DNA of 64,000 nucleotides from NCBI RefSeq assembly GCF_002197755.1, contig NZ_NHOT01000003.1, forward strand, positions 1,132,243 through 1,196,242. The letters run 5' to 3'. Below, piece by piece: positions 57,150 through 64,000 of the stretch. The DNA comes from Pedobacter sp. AJM (GTDB taxonomy: Bacteria > Bacteroidota > Bacteroidia > Sphingobacteriales > Sphingobacteriaceae). The notes beneath the pieces are model-generated. The model searched no databases. It was not told the origin of the DNA and saw only the letters and a program-made list of their open reading frames with translations. Within the stretch, counting starts at the first letter, position 1, and each line of letters starts with the position of its first letter. A program made the translations under genes and the position numbers.

Positions 57150-57405
57150 TTTTTAATTATTTGGTGGCAAAGTTAATATTTATTTTAAATTATAATTTGT
57201 GATCGGTACTCAATTTATTGCTAAATGTTAATAATGTAAAGCTTTTTAAAGCCCTTTAGTTTTTAATGATTGCAAAATTCGACAATGCGAATACAGATCA
57301 GTAGGGTTAAGCATTATTTTGATGCTCTGTTTTATGTAAACATGCTGTCCTTTTTTATCCTTTTTGTCACAATTATCAGGCTAATGTAAAAGAACATTGA
57401 AAACA

Positions 57406-57438
57406 TTTGGATATTAATCAAACGATTGATTAATTTTG
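57406..57438 (+). promoter_or_regulatory. Promoter with TetR-type operator for the efflux operon
   Basis: TTTG (57406-57409) and TAATTTTG (57431-57438) form -33 and -7 elements 21 bp apart. Between and over the -7 element lies a perfect inverted repeat, ATTAATCAA-ACGA-TTGATTAAT (57413-57434, 9-bp arms). A TetR dimer bound there would block polymerase, so autorepression is likely. Confidence 0.75.
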
Positions 57439-57453
57439 TGCCATCAAAAAGAG

Positions 57454-58080
57454 ATGAAGACAGAAAAAGTAGATAAAAAACAAGCCATTTTGGATGCAGC
57501 TGAAAAGTTGTTTTGCGAAACAGGTTATGAAGGTACTTCTACCCGGCAGATTTCGAAAGAATCAGGGGCCAATATGGCAATGATTAATTATTATTTTGGT
57601 TCAAAAGAAGGGGTTTTTATTGAGATTATGAACAACAGAATCGCTGGGTTTGCTTCTCAATTAAAAATCATTAATGAAGATAAAATTTCATCCCTCGAAA
57701 AATTGCACAAAGTAATTGAAGGTTATGCCAACAGGATATTTTCAAATATCGCCTTTCATAAAATGATGCATAGAGAGTTATCACTTACGCAAAGGCCGGA
57801 GATGTATGACAAAATTAAGAATGCCATGAGCCAAAACATGTTGCTTCTTGACAGGATAATTATTGATGGAATTGAAGACGGGAGTTTTAACAATGTTGAT
57901 GTAAGGATGGTCATTTCAACCATTATGGGTACGCTAACAAATGTGGTTATTGCGCCGCACAAAATTGTTCAGGGCACTACAATCGATTTAAGTACGCCCA
58001 AAGACAACAAACTAATTAAGGAGCGAGCCATCGCTTATTTACAAAACCTAGTAACTGTTTATTTAACAACAAAAAAATGA
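57454..58080 (+). CDS. TetR/AcrR-family transcriptional regulator
   Basis: 208 residues from the ATG at 57454; the TTG 6 codons upstream lies within the promoter. The N-terminal helix-turn-helix is clear: AILDAAEKLFCETGYEGTST (about 11-30), RQISKESGANMAMINYYFGS (about 31-50). The C-terminal helical domain (about 60-208) would bind an inducer, probably a compound exported by the downstream pump. Its TGA overlaps the tolC ATG (ATGA), so the four genes form one operon. Confidence 0.93.
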   Translation: MKTEKVDKKQAILDAAEKLFCETGYEGTSTRQISKESGANMAMINYYFGSKEGVFIEIMNNRIAGFASQLKIINEDKISSLEKLHKVIEGYANRIFSNIAFHKMMHRELSLTQRPEMYDKIKNAMSQNMLLLDRIIIDGIEDGSFNNVDVRMVISTIMGTLTNVVIAPHKIVQGTTIDLSTPKDNKLIKERAIAYLQNLVTVYLTTKK

Positions 58081-59396
58081 TACCCAAATCCATTAAATTA
58101 TTGCTTGTGGCATCATTAGTTCCTGCAGCTTTATTTGCACAAAGTACAAAGGAATTAAACATCAATCAGGCAATTGAACTTGGCATAGCCAATAGTAAAA
58201 ACTTAAAATTATCACAAAATAAAATAGATCAGGCGGTAGCAAAGCTTGAAGTAGTTAAAGATAATGCGCTGCCATCGGCAAATGCAAACTTCATTTACAA
58301 CCATGCTGAAATTCCGACAAGCACATTTACCTTACCTGGCGGCGGCTCTTCCTTGCAATTGCCAAAAAGAGCTGATGCTTTTGTAGGCACGGCAGCAGTG
58401 CAGGAATTGGTATATGGCGGAGGCAAGCTAAAATACGCAAAAGAGTCAACGAAATTATTGGCTGACGTGGCCCGGCTGGATGCTGATAAGAACAAAGAAG
58501 AAATTACCTATGCGGTGATTAACACTTATTATGCTTTGTACAAGGTGGCACAAAGTAAAAAAGTGGTTGATCAGAATCTGGAATCGATTGCTGCACAGAT
58601 TAAACAAGCGCAACGTTTTTTTGAACAGGGTATCGTCACTAAAAATGATGTGTTGCGTTTCCAGTTGCAACAGGCTAATGTAACCCTTAACCAAATGGAT
58701 ATTGAGAGCAACCGTAAAATCATTAACTATAATCTGGATATTCTGCTCGGTTTACCGGATGATACAGAGGTTAAGATTGCAGATCCGGATGCAAGCCCGA
58801 AATCTGTGGGTTCTCTAAATGAATATATAGCCCAGGCCATGACCAACCGCCAGGAGCTGAAACAACTTGATGTACAAAATAAAGTGGCTGATTACAATAT
58901 CAAAACCATTAAAGCAAATACTTTGCCTACGGTAGCCGTTGGTGCCAATCTATATTATATTAACCCTAGTGGTAGTTTTATTCCGCCTGTAAATCAATAT
59001 TTAATGCCGGTAACGGTTGGTGCAACTGTTTCATGGAATATTGGAAGTCTCTGGACAAACAGAAATAAAGTAAGTGAGGCTAAAATTGAACAAAGTGCCA
59101 TCACTGTTCAAAAAGATATTTTAACTGATCAGGTTAAAACGGATATCAACAAAAACTTTCAGACCTATCAGGTAGCGGTAAACAAAATCCAGGTTCTGGA
59201 AACTTCCATTGCCCAAGCTACGGAAAATGATAAGTTACTGGCCTCGAAATACAAAAACAACGTAGCATCGGTTACCGATAGAATTGATGCCGAAACACTT
59301 TTATATCAGGCAAAGATCAATCTGGAAATCGCTAAAGCTGATGCAGGTTTGGCTTATTACACATTATTAAAATCAACAGGAAAAATAACGCAATAA
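58077..59396 (+). CDS. TolC-family outer-membrane efflux protein
   Basis: 439 residues with a signal peptide (about 1-21, ending LFAQS). Two repeats of the outer-membrane efflux protein fold with long helices: ELNINQAIELGIANSKNLKL (about 25-44) and LNEYIAQAMTNRQELKQLD (about 244-262), plus helical runs such as AKINLEIAKADAGLAYYTLL at the end. It supplies the trans-periplasmic channel for the HlyD/MFS pump encoded next. Overlaps tetR by 4 bp; hlyD follows after 8 bp. Confidence 0.93.
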   Translation: MIPKSIKLLLVASLVPAALFAQSTKELNINQAIELGIANSKNLKLSQNKIDQAVAKLEVVKDNALPSANANFIYNHAEIPTSTFTLPGGGSSLQLPKRADAFVGTAAVQELVYGGGKLKYAKESTKLLADVARLDADKNKEEITYAVINTYYALYKVAQSKKVVDQNLESIAAQIKQAQRFFEQGIVTKNDVLRFQLQQANVTLNQMDIESNRKIINYNLDILLGLPDDTEVKIADPDASPKSVGSLNEYIAQAMTNRQELKQLDVQNKVADYNIKTIKANTLPTVAVGANLYYINPSGSFIPPVNQYLMPVTVGATVSWNIGSLWTNRNKVSEAKIEQSAITVQKDILTDQVKTDINKNFQTYQVAVNKIQVLETSIAQATENDKLLASKYKNNVASVTDRIDAETLLYQAKINLEIAKADAGLAYYTLLKSTGKITQ

Positions 59397-59404
59397 ATAC
59401 AACA

Positions 59405-60442
59405 ATGACAACTGAAAAGAAAAAAAAGAATATAGTAGTACCCATCATTTTAGGTGTTTTACTAGTAATAGGTATCGTTTTTGGCATCATAGAATGGAAT
59501 TACTACAGCAAACACGTAGATACAGATGATGCGCAGATTGATGGGGATATCAGTCCTGTTGTAGCGAGGGTAGGTGGTTATGTGAAGGACATTAATTTTG
59601 AAGAAAACACACATGTTACCGAAGGACAGGTTTTAGTAAAACTTGATGATAATGATTATAAAGTAAAGTTGGAGCAGGCACAATCTGGTCAAAAAGGTGC
59701 GAGTGCAGGCGTTGGGGTTGCACAATCACAAATTGCCGCTACTCAGGCCAATACCAGTACGGCTAAAGCAAATGTAGCAGCAGCAAGAGTGAAGCTTAAC
59801 CTGGCGAATAAGGATTATGCCCGTTATGCCAACCTGATCAAGGACGGTTCAATTACGCAGCAGGCATTTGATCAGGCAAAAGCATCGAAAGAATCAGCAG
59901 AAGCTGCTTTTCAAGCTGCTCAGGATCAGTATAATGCTGCCATTAAGCAAGTAGGTACAACCCAATCTCAACTGGCAGTAAGCAGTAACGTAATAAGCCA
60001 GCGCCAGAGCGATATCGATTTTGCCAAACTTCAGTTATCATATACTGATATTAAGGCACCTGCGACAGGTATTGTCTCTAAAAAGAATGTTCAAAAGGGA
60101 CAACTGGTTCAACCAGGTCAGTCGTTATTTTCTATAGTAAACGATGGTAGTATTTACGTAACAGCGAACTTTAAAGAAACGCAGTTAGAAAAAATTCAGT
60201 CAGGTTCTAAAGTAGAAATTGAAGTGGATGCCTATCCTGATGAAAAAATTCAGGGTGAAGTATATAACTTCTCACCGATAACTGGTGCTAAAGGTTCTTT
60301 ATTACCTCCGGATAATGCTACAGGTAACTTTGTAAAGGTTGTTCAGCGTATTCCTGTCAAAATTAAAATTCATCCATCAAAAGAAATGTTGGCAAAGTTG
60401 CGCCCCGGAATGAGCGTTAAGGCCTCAGTTTCTACTAAATAA
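59405..60442 (+). CDS. HlyD-family membrane-fusion protein (EmrA-like)
   Basis: 345 residues. One N-terminal membrane helix (IVVPIILGVLLVIGIVFGII, about 9-28). The lipoyl halves flank an Ala/Gln-rich coiled-coil hairpin (about 85-200). Motifs are VDTDDAQIDGDISPVVARVG, IKAPATGIVSKKNVQKGQLV (about 218-237) and VTANFKETQLEKIQSG, as in EmrA. It bridges the inner-membrane MFS pump and the TolC channel. The MFS gene starts 7 bp later. Confidence 0.93.
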   Translation: MTTEKKKKNIVVPIILGVLLVIGIVFGIIEWNYYSKHVDTDDAQIDGDISPVVARVGGYVKDINFEENTHVTEGQVLVKLDDNDYKVKLEQAQSGQKGASAGVGVAQSQIAATQANTSTAKANVAAARVKLNLANKDYARYANLIKDGSITQQAFDQAKASKESAEAAFQAAQDQYNAAIKQVGTTQSQLAVSSNVISQRQSDIDFAKLQLSYTDIKAPATGIVSKKNVQKGQLVQPGQSLFSIVNDGSIYVTANFKETQLEKIQSGSKVEIEVDAYPDEKIQGEVYNFSPITGAKGSLLPPDNATGNFVKVVQRIPVKIKIHPSKEMLAKLRPGMSVKASVSTK

Positions 60443-60449
60443 ATTTAAA

Positions 60450-61997
60450 ATGGCCGAAGTAGGTTTAAAAAAATGGATTATTACGTTTACGGTAATCACA
60501 GCTTCTTTACTGGAGTTGATTGATACCACTATTGTAAACGTGGCAATCCCTCAAATACAGGGAAACCTGGGCGCTACCCTTGAGGATATCGCCTGGTTAT
60601 CTACTGGTTATGCCGTTGCGAACGTAATTATCCTGCCCATGTCAGGTTGGTTAGGCAGTCGTTTCGGGCGTAAAAATTATTTCTTAACTTCTATTATCGT
60701 TTTTACATTGGTTTCATTTTTATGTGGTAACGCCACATCTTTAAATGAACTGATTTTATTTAGGATCTTACAAGGTGTTGCCGGTGGCGGATTGATTTCT
60801 ACAGCACAAGCCATTCTGATCGAAACCTGGCCTCGTGAGGATGTAGGTATTGCTACAGCTTTATTTGGTTTAGGTGCCGTTGTTGGCCCTACTGTTGGTC
60901 CTACCATTGGCGGTTATATTTTAGAAGTGGCAGATTGGCCATGGATTTTTTATGTAAATATTCCCGTCGGGATACTCGCGGCCTATTGTACCTATACCTT
61001 TATTCGAGAGACGCCAAAAGATGGAAAAGGGAAGCCTGTGGATTGGTGGGGTATTGCATTGCTGGCCGTAGCTGTGGGTAGTTTACAAACTGTTTTAGAA
61101 AAGGGAGAAAGCGAAGACTGGTTTTCAACACCATATATCACCGCATTAGCTGTGATATCTGTTTTTGGTTTACTGCTTTTTATCTGGAGGGAAACCGCTA
61201 CTGAGTTTCCGATTGTAAATCTTCGGATTATGAAAAAAAGAAGCTTTTCTATCGGGATGTTTACCTCTTTTATTCTCGGATTCGGACTTTATGGTTCGGT
61301 GTTCGTTTTCCCAGTATTTGCACAGAATTTGTTAGGATTTACACCTTTACAAACCGGAAAGCTATTTATTGCGGGAGGTATTTGTACCATAGCCATGATG
61401 CCATTTATTGGTATTATGCTTAAAAAGGGAGTTCCGGCACAGTTTATGGCTACCGGAGGAATGTTTTTATTCTTCGTTTTTTGTTGGATGCTGAGTAATT
61501 CAACATTGGCTTCCGGAACAGGTGACTTCTTCTGGCCGCTGGTGATTAGAGGTTTTGGTATGGCCTTATTGTTCGTGCCGTTAACTACGCTGGCGATGCA
61601 AGATTTATCTGGGGCAGAGATTGGCCAGGGTTCAGGCTTAAATAACATGAGTCGGCAGTTAGGTGGGTCATTTGGAATTGCAGCATTAACCACTTTAATT
61701 CACGTTCGTGCGGGGTTCCATAGAAATAACCTGCTGACCAACATCAATGACTATAACCCGGCTTTTATGCAAAAGTTAAATGCGTTAACCAACGGCTTTA
61801 TGGCTAAAGGAACTTCTTTTATCGATGCAAAATTAATGGCGATGAAAGCAATTGAAGGCAGTGTAATTAAACAAACCATGTTGCTTACCTATAGTGATGC
61901 TTATTGGGTTGCAGGACTAATTATGTTATTTTCCATTCCGCTTTTATATCTGCAGAAATTTAAGAAAAATGCCAATATTGTTACAGATGCGCATTAA
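60450..61997 (+). CDS. DHA2-family MFS multidrug transporter (EmrB-like)
   Basis: 515 residues with about 14 membrane helices, the DHA2 number. Family marks are LLELIDTTIVNVAIPQIQG (about 20-38, motif D1), GWLGSRFGRKNYFL (motif A), RILQGVAGGGLISTAQAILI (motif B), and GLGAVVGPTVGPTIGGYIL (motif C, about 145-163) typical of drug:H+ antiporters. It completes the tripartite efflux system; substrate unknown. Last gene of the operon. Confidence 0.94.
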   Translation: MAEVGLKKWIITFTVITASLLELIDTTIVNVAIPQIQGNLGATLEDIAWLSTGYAVANVIILPMSGWLGSRFGRKNYFLTSIIVFTLVSFLCGNATSLNELILFRILQGVAGGGLISTAQAILIETWPREDVGIATALFGLGAVVGPTVGPTIGGYILEVADWPWIFYVNIPVGILAAYCTYTFIRETPKDGKGKPVDWWGIALLAVAVGSLQTVLEKGESEDWFSTPYITALAVISVFGLLLFIWRETATEFPIVNLRIMKKRSFSIGMFTSFILGFGLYGSVFVFPVFAQNLLGFTPLQTGKLFIAGGICTIAMMPFIGIMLKKGVPAQFMATGGMFLFFVFCWMLSNSTLASGTGDFFWPLVIRGFGMALLFVPLTTLAMQDLSGAEIGQGSGLNNMSRQLGGSFGIAALTTLIHVRAGFHRNNLLTNINDYNPAFMQKLNALTNGFMAKGTSFIDAKLMAMKAIEGSVIKQTMLLTYSDAYWVAGLIMLFSIPLLYLQKFKKNANIVTDAH

Positions 61998-62041
61998 AGG
62001 CCTTAACCTATAAGGTTTGTGGTTAGGCATGGTTTATATAC

Positions 62042-62062
62042 TCCCTCTCCAGAAGAGAGGGA
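62042..62062. repeat. Short perfect hairpin after the efflux operon
   Basis: TCCCTCTC (62042-62049) and GAGAGGGA (62055-62062) pair around CAGAA. It resembles a dispersed intergenic hairpin rather than a terminator, since no T-run follows. It lies 44 bp after the MFS stop. Confidence 0.5.
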
Positions 62063-62203
62063 ATGATATGGTCATGCTTTTTACCTGTATTGATATAAAT
62101 GATTCAACGGGTTACAACAGTTGAACAAAGCTATTAATTACGAAAATTCATATACGCTGCCTTAAGCACTCGCTTTTGCGGAAGATTTAGATGGGACTAA
62201 ATA

Positions 62204-62238
62204 AAAACAGCCGGTGTATTTTGTACATCGGCTGTTTT
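62204..62238 (+). terminator. Intrinsic terminator of the efflux operon
   Basis: AAAACAGCCGGTGTA (62204-62218) and TACATCGGCTGTTTT (62224-62238) form a 15-bp stem with one G-U pair, a TTTTG loop and a T tract at its end. Between it and ppc (62239-62426) I see only AT-rich sequence that must hold the ppc promoter. Confidence 0.85.
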
Positions 62239-62426
62239 AACCCAAAAAATTAACAATCAATGCAATGCCCTTAAACATTGCAAATATTCTTACTTCGCTA
62301 GCTAGTAGCCAAATAAGATTTTAAAATTAAAATTTATTCTACAATTATCCAAATTGTAAGCGCTAGAATTTTAATACCTTATGCATTTTTTGTAGTATTA
62401 CCCTATACAAAACTATTGCTTAAGCT

Positions 62427-64000
62427 ATGCCAAAACTCCGTTTGACTACACAGCGCGAATCTATCTTCAATAATGAAGTCATTTCCAAATTTGAGCTCTT
62501 CAACAGTCTTTTTTTAACCCTTCCATTCTATAAAATTAAAGATACCGGTACATTGCTGCCTTTATTTTTTAAAAGTTGCGAGGAAGGAATTTTAAATGGC
62601 CAGAAGCCGGCTCAGGTAATTGAAGAGTTTTTTGCAAAATATACACACTATACCGAACGCAAAGATATTATTGATTTATTGTTTCGTTTTATACAATATA
62701 TTGAGCGTCAGGTGGTACTATTTGATGCGGTAGAAGATGCCTCTTTTACAAAGTTAAATACCACCGATGAGCAAAGCACACTTGCTTTTATCCTGAAGAA
62801 AAATGCGGATAACAAGCCCATGCTTTCCAAAATTGAGAAGCTGATTGATGAGTTATCCTTACGTTTGGTTTTAACGGCACACCCTACGCAGTTTTATCCG
62901 GGAAATGTATTGGCCATCATTACCGATTTAACCCATGCCATTCGGGAGAACAACATCACCTCAATGAATTCACTGTTACAGCAACTCGGAAAAACGCCAT
63001 TTTTTAATAAAAAATCGCCTACACCTGTAGAAAAGAAAAATGCGGATAACAAGCCCATGCTTTCCAAAATTGAGAAGCTGATTGATGAGTTATCCTTACG
63101 TTTGGTTTTAACGGCACACCCTACGCAGTTTTATCCGGGAAATGTATTGGCCATCATTACCGATTTAACCCATGCCATTCGGGAGAACAACATCACCTCA
63201 ATGAATTCACTGTTACAGCAACTCGGAAAAACGCCATTTTTTAATAAAAAATCGCCTACACCTGTAGATGAGGCTTTAAATTTAGCCTGGTTTTTGGAAA
63301 ATACCTTTTACTTTGCTGCGGCGAATATTCAGGCAGAGATTGACCAGAATCTGGATGAATATAACCTCGAAACCAAGAAAATTCTGGAGCTGGGTTTCTG
63401 GCCGGGAGGCGATCGTGACGGCAATCCAAATATCCATGTGGATACCACGTTGGAAGTTTCTAAAATGCTGCGTCAGATTCTTTTCCGTTGCTATTATCGT
63501 GATTTCAGGGTAATTAAACGGCGTATTACTTTTAGAGGCGTAGAAGAAAATATAGCCAATTTGCATGATGTGCTGTATAAAAATGCTTTTGACCATGCTT
63601 GTGAATCACATGATATCTCTGATGAGTTAAAAGAAAACCTGAATAAAATTAAAGATACCGGTACATTGCTGCCTTTATTTTTTAAAAGTTGCGAGGAAGG
63701 AATTTTAAATGGCCAGAAGCCGGCTCAGGTAATTGAAGAGTTTTTTGCAAAATATACACACTATACCGAACGCAAAGATATTATTGATTTATTGTTTCGT
63801 TTTATACAATATATTGAGCGTCAGGTGGTACTATTTGATGCGGTAGAAGATGCCTCTTTTACAAAGTTAAATACCACCGATGAGCAAAGCACACTTGCTT
63901 TTATCCTGAAGAAAAATGCGGATAACAAGCCCATGCTTTCCAAAATTGAGAAGCTGATTGATGAGTTATCCTTACGTTTGGTTTTAACGGCACACCCTAC
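62427..64000 (+). CDS. ppc: Phosphoenolpyruvate carboxylase, partial, with internal in-frame duplications
   Basis: The frame is open from ATG at 62427 (MPKLRLTTQRESIFNNEV) to the window edge, more than 520 codons, without a stop. PEP carboxylase adds bicarbonate to PEP to give oxaloacetate. Family motifs are RLVLTAHPTQFYPG (active-site His) and LGFWPGGDRDGNPN (at about 63391-63432). The TAHPT block occurs three times because of two nested identical direct repeats: 62796-63031 equals 63033-63268, and 62530-62887 equals 63643-64000. Both periods (237 and 1113 bp) are multiples of three. A normal enzyme is about 860 residues with a single TAHPT block. The catalytic C-terminal half is outside the window, so intactness cannot be judged. 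An assembly artefact is a serious alternative. Confidence 0.85.
   Translation, partial: MPKLRLTTQRESIFNNEVISKFELFNSLFLTLPFYKIKDTGTLLPLFFKSCEEGILNGQKPAQVIEEFFAKYTHYTERKDIIDLLFRFIQYIERQVVLFDAVEDASFTKLNTTDEQSTLAFILKKNADNKPMLSKIEKLIDELSLRLVLTAHPTQFYPGNVLAIITDLTHAIRENNITSMNSLLQQLGKTPFFNKKSPTPVEKKNADNKPMLSKIEKLIDELSLRLVLTAHPTQFYPGNVLAIITDLTHAIRENNITSMNSLLQQLGKTPFFNKKSPTPVDEALNLAWFLENTFYFAAANIQAEIDQNLDEYNLETKKILELGFWPGGDRDGNPNIHVDTTLEVSKMLRQILFRCYYRDFRVIKRRITFRGVEENIANLHDVLYKNAFDHACESHDISDELKENLNKIKDTGTLLPLFFKSCEEGILNGQKPAQVIEEFFAKYTHYTERKDIIDLLFRFIQYIERQVVLFDAVEDASFTKLNTTDEQSTLAFILKKNADNKPMLSKIEKLIDELSLRLVLTAHP
62530..64000 (+). repeat. 1113-bp period direct duplication within ppc
   Basis: The sequence from 62530 recurs from 63643 and matches base for base to the window end (358 bp seen). 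The period is 1113 bp, 371 codons, so the frame holds. The unit includes the smaller 237-bp duplication. The second copy starts at ATAAAATTAAAGATACCGG, preceded by different sequence (ctga vs attct). Confidence 0.95.
62796..63268 (+). repeat. 237-bp tandem duplication within ppc
   Basis: 62796-63031 and 63033-63268 appear identical over 236 bp, separated by one extra A at 63032; period 237 bp, 79 codons. The junction reads CCTGTAGAAAAGAAAAATGC, joining PTPV-(D)EAL upstream to ILKKNADN downstream. Both copies carry the TAHPTQ motif. Confidence 0.95.

Noticed and set aside
63282..63596. 104-codon minus-strand frame inside ppc
   Set aside because: Opposite the conserved FWPGGDRDGNP region of ppc; a shadow.
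62427..64000. CRISPR array or non-coding repeat array at the right end
   Set aside because: The repeats are long, coding and in frame with PEP carboxylase, with no spacer pattern.

Overview
The window reads as a chromosomal segment of a Bacteroidota bacterium, most likely Pedobacter or a close Sphingobacteriaceae relative. I base this on gene content and on signals, not on a database search. It has AT-rich intergenic DNA and several promoters with the Bacteroidota -7 element TAnnTTTG. It also carries a 7TM-DISM histidine kinase, DUF4175, DUF2911, TM2/DUF2752 and Big_5 lipoprotein genes, and a BirA without a DNA-binding domain. Most of it is housekeeping chromosome: I see no prophage, insertion sequence, CRISPR array, rRNA or tRNA gene.

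Layout. 1-6.6 kb: a stand-alone DsbD-alpha-like domain, birA, rsfS-ftsH, a LUD-domain protein and two predicted envelope proteins, one with an OMPLA/PagL-like HxSNG motif. 6.8-14.8 kb: a 7TM histidine kinase with its NarL-type regulator, a FabH-like synthase, a TPR protein, a zinc-ribbon/NIF3 gene pair and a TM2/DUF2752 pair. 15-19.8 kb: mfd, two exact 32-bp palindromes in tandem, a DUF4143 ATPase and a DUF3820 protein. 20-26.4 kb: a FrnE-like DsbA, a large M14 peptidase, and a cobalamin riboswitch ahead of metE, whose reading frame breaks near its 3' end. 26.5-42 kb: a thioesterase, cdsA, a CPBP protease, dus, apaG, a YugP-type peptidase, purU, rmuC, thiL, a DAACS transporter, divergent nadA/nadB, a gamma-carbonic anhydrase-like protein and a Big_5 lipoprotein. 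42-46 kb: mnmG and uup with two perfect parS-like palindromes between them. 46.4-57 kb: a Tat-type threonine-aldolase-like protein, ybeY, a RelE/ParE toxin-antitoxin pair, DUF4175, a GDPD-GH16 fusion, a Tat phospholipase C and DUF2911. 57.4-62 kb: a TetR-TolC-HlyD-MFS efflux operon with a visible operator. 62.4-64 kb: the 5' part of ppc.

The most unusual region is ppc. Its reading frame stays open to the window edge but contains two nested, identical, in-frame direct duplications, with periods of 237 bp and 1113 bp. The PEP carboxylase TAHPT active-site block therefore occurs three times. This is either a very recent rearrangement or an assembly artefact; sequence alone cannot decide. Other points worth a look are the twin parS sites, the twin palindromes at a promoter, the metE frameshift, the GDPD-GH16 fusion next to phospholipase C, and the TetR operator.

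Functional links: nadA and nadB together make quinolinate for NAD. The B12 riboswitch should silence metE when cobalamin is present. The efflux operon has all three envelope layers and its own regulator. The GDPD-GH16 and PLC genes look like an exported phosphodiester/glycan-scavenging pair. Start codons were moved inward in several genes where the longest frame begins at TTG upstream of a better ATG.
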